Source: Neospora caninum Liverpool
Lineage: Eukaryota; Apicomplexa; Conoidasida; Eucoccidiorida; Sarcocystidae
Direction of reading: 5' to 3'
Assembly: GCF_000208865.1 (NCBI RefSeq)
Contig: NC_018394.1
Span: 2,917,797 to 2,981,796 of the forward strand
DNA: 64,000 bases
How positions within the stretch are numbered: the first letter of the stretch is position 1; each line of letters starts with the position of its first letter. The position numbers and the translations under genes were made by a program. The notes beneath the pieces were generated by a model. That model worked only from the letters and a program-made list of their open reading frames with translations, was not told the origin of the DNA and ran no database searches. This document shows, piece by piece, positions 44,341-55,320 of the stretch.

Positions 44341-46311
44341 CGTGAATGTGATGAGAAAAGGTCAACAGTACGAAGTGGATTTACAAGCAAACAACAAAAA
44401 TGTACGGATATATCATATAGAATATAGGCTATAGGGCGCGTGCAACACAGCTACCCTTGCAGCCGGAATATGCATCTGATGGGTCGCTGTTCTCACGGTA
44501 CTATCGGCGAGACGGTGATATAACCGTACCCACAGCGACTGAGCGCCCCAAAAGGAAGAATGGGGGAAGTATCAGGCCATAAACACAGAAAGGTGACAAA
44601 CCCGACACAGCAATTGATGGCTAACTGCGAGACGCGCGAAAAAATGAGACGCATGAGCAGGTGGGCCAGCCTCTCCCCCCGCCTGATTTACATCATCGTG
44701 CTTTGGACGCCAGCGTTCGTGTCGGACCTTGACGGCGCGACCTTTTTACCTGGGCAGCTGACAGGCGTTTGCCGCAGAGGTGGGTGTGACAAGACAGAGT
44801 CTCCACGAACCGCTACGAGGGGGTCGAAGGATGAGGTGTCGATATCCAACTCCGACAAACTAAGCTGACGCAAAATAGTTCACGTGGTTTGTCTCTTAAG
44901 GCCGCGTCGGAAAACAGCTGCTGAGAACGCTCGGTGCTGAATCTCACACACTGATCGGCAACTTTAGATGCTTTTTCTGCTGTTCTGGCAGTATCAAGCC
45001 TCTTCACTTAAAGCCACTTCGAGGAAGAGACCAAAAGGTATAAATGTAGTCTTTAGTTTCTTAGTGGAAACCATGGGAGGGCATCTCTGCACTCAAAGGG
45101 CCCCTTTCGCGGGCGCACGTCGATGCTCATGATCATCCGTTGTGGGTGGTCGGTACCCAGTAAAACGCAGCATCTTCTGATCAGGAGAGACAAGAACGAC
45201 CGCATTTCCTTCGCGTCGTCAACCCCGGTATTCTGGTGCTTCTGATGACAGGCATTTCAGGGCATTGAACCATGCCTACTAAACTTAGAGGAGCGTTTCA
45301 AGTCTCCCTCTGCCTGTCCCTGTCAAAGGTAGGTAGTCTGCTGCGTGCTGAAGTTCACATACACTCTACAACTCCGCAGAGCTGCCGGGTCGTTAGCATC
45401 ATTCTCCAGACGGCTCCATAGATTCCTAAAGCAATCCCACTACTGGTGCCTGCTTTAGTGGTCATCGCAGTTTCCGTGTATGGGAATCTCCCCTTTCGGT
45501 ATTTTCGACTCTAATTTTTCCATTGAGGAATGCTGCGGGGGGCAGTCCTTTCTTCGACTGCTTATATTCTCCCATTCTCCTGCCAATGTCCATGGGGCAG
45601 CAAAAACTATTCGGGAACTGGTCGATTCCTGCGTGTGGGCGTCTATCGCAGTACTGTAGAATTCGCTACGCTATTACCGCGGTCTTGGTCGTGAAATCGT
45701 GAACAGCACAGCGGCTCATTGTCCACAAGCGTAATGGTGAGCGCAAGCTTCAAACCTGCGGCGGCTACGCGACCACGTGTTCGAACTTTCGGAAGATGTA
45801 CATATCACCTGGCCTTTCCAGTATCGCCGGTTCTCCGTCATCTACCAGACAGCCAGAAGGCATATTCACTTGGGAGCCTTCGCCGAGTTAGCCCAGAAAA
45901 CCCGTAGGCGTCGGGTATCGGGTTCATCCCAGTGTCGAGCAAAGGCGTAGGGTTTTTGTTTTCCGAAATGCATTCTCGTCTTCTCAAATGGTCCATTGAT
46001 ATCTTGACTTGGTGGCTGCAGAGGTTCGGGGTTGTGCTTTCCCAGCCCAAAGATGGACTTGTGTATACCAGACCCAAAAATTTGGCTTTCTGGCATGCTG
46101 TCAGGTAGCTAGTGAAACATGCTGATACATGGGGGAGTCCGACGTGCCAGAAAACGACCAAGAACCGGTTTTCACCATGCGGGTATACGGATTTTTCTCA
46201 CGGGTAGCATGAGCTGGAGTCAGGGAGTGAGCCCGTGACACACACATTATTGACAAAAAACTCTGTATAATGCAACATATGTGATTCCCAGCACAACCGT
46301 ACGTTCAAACT
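44341..46311. other. Intergenic; one small secreted-protein ORF candidate at 44560-44868
   Basis: The plus-strand ORF 44560-44868 (102 codons) contains a basic N-terminus and a hydrophobic stretch (RLIYIIVLWTPAFVSD) followed by a short Cys-containing tail, which fits a tiny secreted protein, but its length is compatible with chance. The rest shows nothing recognisable. Confidence 0.35.
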
Positions 46312-46836
46312 TTACACAGGATACGTTTTAATGCTAACTTGCCCAGATCGTGAGGAGTGAAGATAATCTATTATACAACTCCATTCACTGAAGGCAAACG
46401 AGCTGTGACTGATTGTATTTGCGGAGCGGATTCCAGTAACTATTCTGTCCCCAGGGCAGAACAGTTCCAAGGACGGCAGCGAGTCAGCATTGGGAGAAAC
46501 ACCGGAGGGCAGGACCAAATAACTGCGGTCGCTCTGTGTTGAGAGGAACAACTCTGAAGCCAAAATTTGGAAGCCATGAACATGGCAGCACAGGAGATTG
46601 ACTGCAATGTCTGACGCAGTCATTTCGCCAACCCATTGGTTTTGCTTGTTCACTGCCTGCGGTGATCCTGAAGGCTTTTCATATTCGCAAATACCTTGTT
46701 CTCTTCGAAGAAACAACTGCGTATTCTTCTGGCAGTCGCGCACGCAAGTACGCACGCCGATAGCAACCGTAATTTCATGTGTTGTACTTGCGCCTCGGAC
46801 GGAGGGAAAAGTAGTTTTCAAGTGAAGCAAACTCAT
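46312..46836 (-). CDS. Possible exon of an extracellular Cys-containing protein (unrecognised)
   Basis: From an in-frame ATG at 46836 the frame reads regular, protein-like sequence to a stop at 46312. It includes THEITVAIGVRTCVRDCQK, NLLCCHVHGFQILASELF, and LELFCPGDRIVTGIRSAN followed by a Trp-Ser-Cys. The 'CPxGxxIhGIRS ... WxC' pattern recalls small disulfide-bonded extracellular modules. A related-looking string (GAIAGIQGAYSKDGHALAVV) lies just upstream in another frame at about 46950-47050 and may be a preceding exon. No signal peptide is seen, and no splice join could be settled. It may be part of a degraded gene. Confidence 0.3.
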   Translation of the reverse strand: MSLLHLKTTFPSVRGASTTHEITVAIGVRTCVRDCQKNTQLFLRREQGICEYEKPSGSPQAVNKQNQWVGEMTASDIAVNLLCCHVHGFQILASELFLSTQSDRSYLVLPSGVSPNADSLPSLELFCPGDRIVTGIRSANTISHSSFAFSEWSCIIDYLHSSRSGQVSIKTYPV

Positions 46837-48246
46837 TTTGCCGTCGTAAACATGCTCTGCTCCTCCACGAACAACATTCTTTTGATGCGTCACAGTTTCC
46901 CGTCGACGTTCCTCTTGTTTTATTGGACGGCTCGGACGCCTCGAGCCATCACCGTGCGCTGAACCACAGCCAGCGCATGGCCATCTTTTGAGTAGGCGCC
47001 CTGAATACCGGCGATAGCACCAGCCGAGTGACCTGTTCGCGTTTGCATACTGGTTTCCTGTTCGCTGCTCATCCTTTCGCAATCACGTATTGGAGAACAT
47101 ATATTTTGTTTTTGGCCGGTTGTGCGTGTGCGTTTTCCTTTCTGAGAGCCAGTTTCCTTTTCAATCCTCAGGAGGTCCCCTTCTCGCATCGGGCCAAGGA
47201 ATTGCAGCCTGCTGTCTGGTGGGTCACGTTTCTAGCGCGCGTCCGCGGGGAAATCCGGTCCACTTTTCGACGCTTGAGACTTCTTGACTTTGCTCTTTCT
47301 GTCCCTCGAATTGTTGTTTTCTAAGACAACCTTCGTATGATGGAACTCTCCTTCACCGGACTTTGATGTGGCGGTGTCAGCGTCGATGCCTTCCGCGCGT
47401 CATAATGCAGAGAGCTACCCATACACAACGCCAGCGTTCTCCCGAGTCTGAAGGAGAGCAGAATCACCCGGGATAGTTGTCTTTTTCTTTCCCTTTTGTT
47501 TTTCATTTTGCAAGGACAGCTTTTTCAGAGTGGTGGTCCTCTCTTCAATTTTCATTCCGTCCACAGGTTCAGTCATTCGTCAAGTTTGGTGTACAGACAG
47601 AGCCCCCGTGGCGACTCCAAATCCTTCTCCCTTGATTGAGACTCGCTTGTGTCTGTGCCCTCGTCAGTTTTTTTGTTGCACTCAATGTCGTGATTATTCC
47701 GCAGTTTCTGTCCAGATTTCCAAGTTCGGGCATACTTCTTATCATCATCACCGGCCTACCTTGCGTCGGATGTGTGAGGGGCTTCGATGTAATTGTCTCT
47801 TGAGTGACTGTGAAAGCTGTTTCCACACGAAACTTTCCGAACATTAGTTTTTTCACTCCCTAGGCCTACATGTAAATAGTAAGCCAAGGCCTTGCACTTT
47901 GGCGTTGCCACCGCTTGCTGGGAGACTCCAGAGAAGACTCCTTGTCATCAGCGCCATGTTCGTCCGCTGTGAAGCTGTTTGCGCAGTAGGACAGCAATCC
48001 GTGTCCCGTTTCCTCCTCTCCCGTCAGTCCAAGTTGCATGGGGACGTTTCTTTGTGTGTCACCGTCCTCGATTCACTGTTTCTTCTTTTGTTCGACTGAA
48101 TTGGCAGGGAGCCTTGAGTTTTTTCTTTCTCCGCGATTCACAGGGATGAAGCGCTGTGCCGGCACAAGCCCTGGGTTTTTTCTGTTCTTTTCTCTGATCT
48201 GGACTCCGTGAGCACGCTAGTCTAATGTCTTTTAACAAGTTTCCAC
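46837..48246. other. Intergenic, no further gene seen
   Basis: It contains the exon-like minus-strand string mentioned for 46312-46836 and the presumed promoter of the 48.2 kb gene. T-rich toward its right end. Confidence 0.4.
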
Positions 48247-51200
48247 ATGGCGCCCATGCCCGTTGGGCGCCTGCTGCTCCCTCGGCGCCTGGCTCTCTTT
48301 CGCCGTCGGCCCCGCCTCTTCTTTTTCGTCTGCGGTGCGGCATGTGCGTACAGCGCAGGTAAGGCAATCGCGCAGAAGGGGAAGTGAGCTTGCCGCTTCC
48401 GGGAAGCTCTTCTTTTTGGAGAATCCGCTTGGGGTTCTCTGTAAGAGGATCGCAAAAGTCGGCCAAAAGCTATACCGGCACGAAAGTGCCATGGCCATGC
48501 TTTCCGCTGTCACCATGTTGGTCTTTCGTCGAGGACAAATCTCTGTCACTCTGCTCGGACGCTTGGGCGGCGCACGGCTCTTTTTGTTGTATGCCTCGTG
48601 GAGTCCCACGGTGGAGCTGCTGGGACCGTACAACGCTCGTGAGCAGACTATAGATTGCGTAACGCAGGGGGGCGTGTCGTCCGGTCTTCGTACCTTTTTC
48701 CGCGCAGCTGTGACCTTTTTGTCGATTCCCCCTCAGTCAGTTAGTCCAAGTTGCTTTCGGTCCTTCCACTGTGCTGCCGTTTGCCGGTTGTCACCTGTTA
48801 TCCGTCTGGTTTCCCTTGCAGTTAATGGGTCCAACCCCCTGTCCATCCTTCCTCTCTGCTGCTGCTACACGTACGATTTCGTGGCACTGGCCTGTCCACC
48901 GCTTCAACTTCGTCGCGCTCTCTTCTATACGTCTCTTTCGCGCGGGGTACGTGCATTCGGCCTGGATTCCCCACTGCTGGATAAGTACCTGCTTTTTCGT
49001 CTCTGCAGTCACGTTCAGCAGGTTTCGTTGCAAGGAAAACTGCAGCGATGTTCTGCAACGTCCCTCCTATCTGCACGAAAGGATTCTTCAAATGCATCTC
49101 CGGCGAGACAATCTCGCTTGGCTGGAGAGGTGAAGCGTCACCAGCAGTTGTGGCGTACGTACACCCCGATCCCTGCTGTTGTAGACTGTATCCACCACCT
49201 GGTGCTCTCTCTGGAGCGCTTCAACCCGGGCTCCCAGTGTCTCAATCTCCAAGAAGTGTACGCCGCTCTTTTGCCGACACTGGTTGTGCTCAGCCGTGAT
49301 CACGGTCTCCAGGACGACGTAAAAGTTCCATTCTTCTCCCAACTCCCCGATTCAATTCAGGTCTTGTACCGGCCCCCATCCTTCTTTTCCCTTGAATCCA
49401 GCACCACCGCTCCGTCGTCGAGTCTCTCGCATTCGTGGCCCCGCTCAGGGATTCGTTCCTACCCCGGACGGAACGAGAGTCGCTCGTTCTCGACGTCTTC
49501 TCATTTTGGCTCGCCGTCTGACCCGTTGTCGTGGAGCGGCGCTCCTTCATTTTCGACCTTGAGTTACTGCCAGCACCAGCACGACCGCCTTCTTCTCCAA
49601 CTGCTCCACCTCGGCCTCCTGTCTACTCAGCGGGCGCTCCAGTTCGCCGAGGCGGCAGCGTATGAGCGGAGTCGGCCACCTGTTGAATTGCCGACTCTTC
49701 TCTCGCCTCGCGTTCTTCTTGATGCCGGAGCAACGCAAAGCTCACCTCCCCCGAGTCGTGGGACTTTCGGCGCCTTTTCCGCGTTCAGCGGCCTGGCCAC
49801 TGCGCCAGGAAATCCCCACCGCGAGACCCTTGAGTCTCCGTATCGCCCCACAGGCTCCGTCCTCGACCGTCGCAGTGACTGGGAGCCATCCGCGCTGTCA
49901 GGAGCTGTGGCGACAGGAGGCGCTTTAGGCGAAGCTGCGTTGGAACAATGGCGCCAGTTCATGGTGTCCTTCTCCAGTGACCTAGCCGCTTCGTGCTCCT
50001 CTCGTGCTCGCCGAGCGGCATCGGGAGGCACATTTGGGAGTGTCTCGCCCTCCATGACGGCGAGAGTCGCTACCGCCGCAGCAGCCGAGCCGAAAACGAT
50101 TGTCGGCATATGCACGGCCCTCGTCACATTCCTCACTGTCCCTTTCCTGCCAGATGATTGTGCTGTGGAGCTGAACCGGATCCCAGATGCGGAACCGCTA
50201 GGCGGGAGCGACGTTCTCCAGACTGTCGCGGCTGAGCCTTCCGCCTCGGAGGGCAGTTCCGTCTATCGCTCTCTCACGAGTCTCTTCATCCCCAGCAGCG
50301 CGGCGGGGGAGCTCCCCGGCGTCAGTGCGGTCCTTCAGCCGCTTCGAGACCAGCTGGTTCTTCTTCAGCGGCGCCAACAGCGCGAGCTCGCGGTCTTGCC
50401 GAAGCCAGTGGCGGTCGCAGCTGCGGTAGTGGAGTTTTGGGAGGCGTTCCAAGTGCACCAGAGCACAGGGCTCCGTATTCGTGAGCTCGTTTGGGTGGAC
50501 GGTCGAGAAAAAACGCGCGCCAAGTCACCGTTCTTGCAACATCTGGAAGGATCCGAGCGTCTTCTTATTGCAGCCGTGCGGAGGGGGGTGAATGACATCA
50601 ACTGGTCTTCTTCTGCCAGCTGTTTGACATCTCAACAGAGGCGCCTTCTGCTTCCAGCTCAATCCGAACAGCTTCAGAAACTGCAGTATCTTCTTGGGTC
50701 CCGCGCGAACGCAGCTGTACGTACACCTCATCGCATGCATTCGTACGACAAATCGTACGACGACTTCACGACGCGCTTCTGGCTCTGGCAGCAGTTCAAC
50801 CGCCTCAAAGAAGAAGTAGGCGGCCTCTTTTTAGGGTGTTGCGCCGTCGCGGCCGCTGCAGCGCTCGGGGGCTTTCTTTTCGCGTTTCTGGCGAGGCAGA
50901 ACTGGGCAACCGATGCCTCTACCGGCCAACAGCCCCCGCCGAGGGGAACGCCAATTCCGCCTGCACCCCAGAACTTGGGCATGTCGAGCTGGTGGTCTCG
51001 ACCGTGGACAGGGCTGTCTCGCTTCTTGGCCAGGCGGATCGAAGGCGACGGAAGCGTAGGACAAGAACCCTACTCCCGGTCGGGTGAAACGGGAATGAGT
51101 GATTCCTTCCTGGGATACGCTCCATGCTATCCCCGCAATGCTGACTTGGCTGACAGCCGCCTCCTTCAATATGGGAGGGACCCGACCTACTTCGTAGACC

Positions 51201-51691
51201 GCATGCAAAAGGGGAGAGGTACGGGACTTGGTTTCGCATCTAGCCCCGCCGACGAACTTGTGACGGCTTCTTACGGCCAAAACCTGTGGGGTCTTCACAG
51301 AGCACCTCAAGACTCGGGCTTTTCTTCCCAGACTTTGGCTCCTCTTTTCCCGAGCGTAGCGAGCAAAGATTCCAACACGGGTGGCGGTGCAAGTACACTG
51401 CGGACCGCCTACGCGCTGTCTTCGCACCTCCCAGCATCCTTGAACAACGTTGACGCTGGGAGCTACGGCGCACAGCCCGGCGCCGGGGGCCTTGCCCGGT
51501 TTGCTGAGGCTGGAGACAGCGCGACGCCCAGCGTCTTGACACCGGGGTGTCTGTACTCGGGAAGGGACGAACTTACGACGCTCTATTTAGCTCTCGCAAG
51601 CGCTGGTAGGGGAAGCAGCTCTGGCCTGGGAGGCCCAGGAAGAGGTCCGGAGTTCTCGGCAGGCAGCTTTACGGGGGGTTATGGCGGCTAG
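48247..51691 (+). CDS. Large membrane protein, probably two exons, 993 residues (unrecognised; PEX3-like N-terminus possible)
   Basis: Exon 1 (48247-48358) reads MAPMPVGRLLLPRRLALF, a run of arginines and a hydrophobic span (LFFFVCGAACAYSA), with a GTAAGG donor. The acceptor TTCCCTTGCAG at 48821 joins it in frame to an exon running to 51691. Without splicing, the same frame is open from 48263, with a first ATG at 48491 (1066 residues). Seen later: RHQQLWRTYTPIPAVVDCIH, long Ser/Pro/Ala-rich linkers, helical stretches (LQPLRDQLVLLQRRQQREL), a second membrane span near residue 705 (GLFLGCCAVAAAAALGGFLF), and a Gly/Ser/Tyr-rich C-terminus ending GGYGG. A short basic-flanked N-terminal anchor followed by a helical domain recalls peroxin 3, but the family is unproven and the protein is far longer. 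Coding is nearly certain from frame length. Confidence 0.65.
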
Positions 51692-52221
51692 GCGATAAGC
51701 TGCGTTACGTTCAAACTTAACACTGGAGACGTTTTAGTACACCTTATAAAATGGGATTCCTAGGTGTATACAAATTATGGGCTGGCGGGGCGAAGCGGGA
51801 CAGATGCGCCGCGAATCAGGACAAGCAGACGGCGCAGCGTCACGTGTGGCTGACCGCAGAGAATGAAGTTTTCAGTTGATGCGTAAAGTGACCTTGTTTT
51901 GGGTTCTGGGAGGCACACCGCCGGCGAACGTGTCGTGGTTGCCTGCAGAGTACAGCCTTGCCGCAGAGTTTCTGTAGGGACGTCGCGCTTGGTAAAACAC
52001 ACTTTTCGCCCAGTGATCCACAGGCGCAAGTGGAATTTTGCGAGGCGGGAGGCAGGGTACAGGAAACATCCCCCCCTTCGTATATCTGGTTCGGCGGTTC
52101 TTTCCTCACTTGCATGTACAGCAGTGGCAGGGGAGTCACGCAAAACCTGCTGGCATGGCGGCGTCTCGTCAGTTTTGTAGACGAGACTGCCGAAGGAACA
52201 GATGCAAGAATGTTTCCTTTC
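51692..52221. other. 3' flank of the 48 kb gene, no gene seen
   Basis: The start of this region (51712-51744) resembles 46303-46335 (see findings). Otherwise nothing is supported. Confidence 0.4.
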
Positions 52222-52656
52222 TTAAGCACGCAAGGGGAAGCGAAAGTTCTCGTCTTTTTGTCTTCTGGACAGGCCACGAAAAGATGAGACGCGCAGACCG
52301 AACTTTTTGTTTGTGGAAGAGGCGCTGATGATTCTGAGATGAGACAGCACCGTGTGGTGATGCACCTCTTGACCCCAGGCTGAAACACGTCCTCCGTTCC
52401 CGAGTGTTCGAGCTAGGGAGAAAGGGGATGCGTCGACCGAAGGATCGACGGAGTGCAGAAGACTGGAGGAGGGATTTCGCGGATTCGTGTGCGATTCGTG
52501 CTCGACGTCGAGATGCGCGGTCCTCGCATCTGCGACGCGGGGATTTTTTTCAGAATCCCTCGGTGGCGTCGTGAAGAGCATGTGCACCTGCGGAAAACGC
52601 GCGCTTTCTGTTAAGTTTCCAGCGCGCTGCTCGTTTTTCTGTTCCTGTACGGACAT
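52222..52656 (-). CDS. Weak candidate first exon of an unrecognised gene
   Basis: From ATG 52656 the minus strand reads a polar Ser/His/Asn-rich sequence (MSVQEQKNEQRAGNLTESAR, LHSVDPSVDASPFSLARTLG) to a stop at 52222. Its composition is more protein-like than its neighbours, but an ATG on the plus strand overlaps at 52655 and the plus frame is also open for about 120 codons, so the direction is not settled. No motif. Confidence 0.25.
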   Translation of the reverse strand: MSVQEQKNEQRAGNLTESARFPQVHMLFTTPPRDSEKNPRVADARTAHLDVEHESHTNPRNPSSSLLHSVDPSVDASPFSLARTLGNGGRVSAWGQEVHHHTVLSHLRIISASSTNKKFGLRVSSFRGLSRRQKDENFRFPLRA

Positions 52657-52953
52657 GTCATCTTCCGCGTTTGGCACGACTCAGGTTGATTTCTCGCGTT
52701 TAAGTCTTTGCAGATCTGGTCCGTGGAAAATGTGTTTTGCCCCTCTTCGGGGAAGCACGAAAAGGTACCTGCTACAGTCGTCGCCCAGGCCCGCTACTTG
52801 CGCTGACGACGCGAGTTTACACTCTCGTTCTTTGTCCTTTCTCCGCCGTTCGCAAGACATGTGCCGTTCACAATGTTCTGCTCGGCTGGAGATATACGCC
52901 CTGACGCGTTTTGTTAAAAGCAAGGCGCTGGGTCAGCGAGCGCTCTCCAAGAC

Positions 52954-53541
52954 TTGCCAATTGCAGAGACACTTCCTAGATGCTGCGATTCAGTGCGCTT
53001 TTTCCGGCACAACCTGGCTCTGAGACACCTCTGCAGTCTTGCCTGCCATCGCATCGGAACGCAAATGGTTCCCCTCACAGAGTGTCATTTAGGGCCCCAA
53101 AGAGGGAGAAGGTGCAACATCCCCGCGGATCCCAACGGGCGCATTGCGTCGCCCGGCTGGTGTTGCGTCGCTGTGGCAGTTGCGTGCCCGGAGAGCAACT
53201 TGTTTCAAAAACACACGACACCATACGCACTGTACTTTTCCGTTGTAGGTAGCCATTTCCTTGGAACTTTTTGGAGAAACGTCTCGTCTGTCAGTTTGCC
53301 CCCCGCTGGCGCTCGTGCGCTACGAGGAGTTACCCCAAGTGGCATCGAGAAGGCCCTCGATATTCACAGACACACAGTTCAGTTGACGCTGCAAGCTCTG
53401 CAGTCTTTTTGCCCCCATTTCGGACTCAACTTCCTTCTGCGTGGAGATTCGGAGCATCTACTGTCGGGCAATAGCAGGCGAAGAATGCCCCATGAGATGC
53501 GCGTTTATCAGGGTTTCGGGGGGGGTTGTTCGTACGCGTGA
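52954..53541 (+). CDS. Weak candidate coding region, unrecognised
   Basis: Open for 195 codons. The second half after the acceptor-like TTCCGTTGTAG (ALDIHRHTVQLTLQALQSF, FGLNFLLRGDSEHLL) looks helical and protein-like. No signal peptide, membrane span or family is seen. It could be one exon of a gene that begins near 52655. Confidence 0.22.
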   Translation: MPIAETLPRCCDSVRFFRHNLALRHLCSLACHRIGTQMVPLTECHLGPQRGRRCNIPADPNGRIASPGWCCVAVAVACPESNLFQKHTTPYALYFSVVGSHFLGTFWRNVSSVSLPPAGARALRGVTPSGIEKALDIHRHTVQLTLQALQSFCPHFGLNFLLRGDSEHLLSGNSRRRMPHEMRVYQGFGGGCSYA

Positions 53542-55320
53542 GTACCCTTAACACGTTGAAAACACGCGTTTACGAGAAGGCCGCATTCTACACGACCGTA
53601 CCTGATGTAAGTGAAGATCGAGAACTGAGGGATACACCAGGGACACACAAGGCAGCCTCAAAGCGGTACGGCGCAGCTGCGAGTTTTTGCTTGGAAGTGT
53701 CATTCGGGGCAGGGGGCTCTGAACAGTAGCTCGGGAGACTTCTCACCAAAGTCCTACAGGCCGTGCTCTGGTGACTACAGAAATTGCCTAAAAATGTGCG
53801 CGCGTGCGTCCATGTTTGCCTAAACAAGTGAAGCGCAACAGCGGTATTGCGTTGTACGGCATCCTCTTCAGCCGGGCTATTTCTGGACAGCCCATTCAAA
53901 CGTGACATTTACATAAAAGCGCAGCAAACGACTGGCTGAGGTCATAAGCGAACAACACAGCCCCTTCGGCAACTCGAGTGGACAAGACAGGATGCGTTTT
54001 CGGGTTTCGACTGTATGGACACTGGACGGGAAGTGTTGGTCTCCGCAGTTCGAACTTCCCTCGGTCGCCTATTCATACAAACCCCAGTGATTCAGTGAAG
54101 TTTCAACCCACACGTTCATTATGACCAGTGAAGCTTCCTGGGAGTTCAGAGGAGTGAGAAGGGACGGTAGCACAACGGCGATGCACCGGGAGTCTCGCCT
54201 GGGAGTCTTGTAGGCACGCAGCCCGGTACAGCGTCTAGACATTCTTGATTCGCCAACTGAAGTTCAGCGAACCATGTGTCGGATCGGCACTGAAAAGAAA
54301 GCCACATCGGAGCAGCAACTAACTGTTCAGGGGGGAGGAAAGCAGACGTCAGATTTCTTTGCCACTTTGGCAATTGTTGTCGAGCGAGACAGCATGCTGC
54401 GGTTCGATGCATGCACGTTTTACAGATCCGTCTGTCGCTCGTCATCCCGGCTGCGAGGCAGCCGAACGCGCCAGACTTTGCCTCGTGAACATTGAACTCG
54501 CCACCCCTCTCCAAATCTCCTGGCTTTCTCTATCGTAACGAACAGTGATCAAATCTCCTGATTTTCTCTGTCGCAACGGCAGGTGATCTCATGTGCAACG
54601 GGGTCAACCGGGGTGCGGATGTGCAACGGCCAGGGCAGCGGAGTGGCGTTTTCTTAATTCTGTTCTCTGACGATCCGAGCCAACAAAACATGCAATCCGA
54701 GAGAAAGAACACTTTCCTTACGTCGCTTCCGGTTTTCCCGAGAACGTTTCTTCCATTCTTTTTCACGGTCGACTCTTCCCCTTCGATTGCTCCAGACCCC
54801 AGAGCCTTCGCCACCAACAGATCCTGTTGTCGGACTGGCTAAGTCCCGTCCAGATTGATCTGGAAGTCCCCGTGCGTTTTTCAGACGTAATTGAATGTAC
54901 ACGTATAAAGCATTTTGTGTATTGACACCGAGAGGAAGACTCCGGTTCGCTTACCTTGCGGTGTGCTGGCGTGGTCCTTCCCCTCGCGAAGGCATCGCTG
55001 GCAGGCTCTCCGTCTCTCCCGTCCCGGAAATTCTCACCTAATCTGTTTATTTGATCGCTCTATGCACCTTCTTTGTCCCCTTCGTCTGTCTTTCTTTCAT
55101 CTTCCTCTCCTACCTGGTACATTTTTTCACTGTGTTTGGCCTTCGTCCCCCGCCATCCCGTTCTCGTTTTTCCCCTCTCGCTGCTTGTCCACGTGGGCCT
55201 CTGTATCGTCTCCTGGCACCTTTCTTCTCCGTATTCGCTGCCACAAGCCGCGGAGGTTGAGTTCCCTCGAGAACGATCCGAGAGACTCCGTGCCTACACA
55301 TCACGATAACTTTCGAGAAA
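53542..55320. other. Intergenic, no gene seen; 5' region of the Lys-rich nuclear protein gene
   Basis: Only short frames without motifs. 55050-55250 is C/T-rich, as expected of a 5' UTR. Confidence 0.5.
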
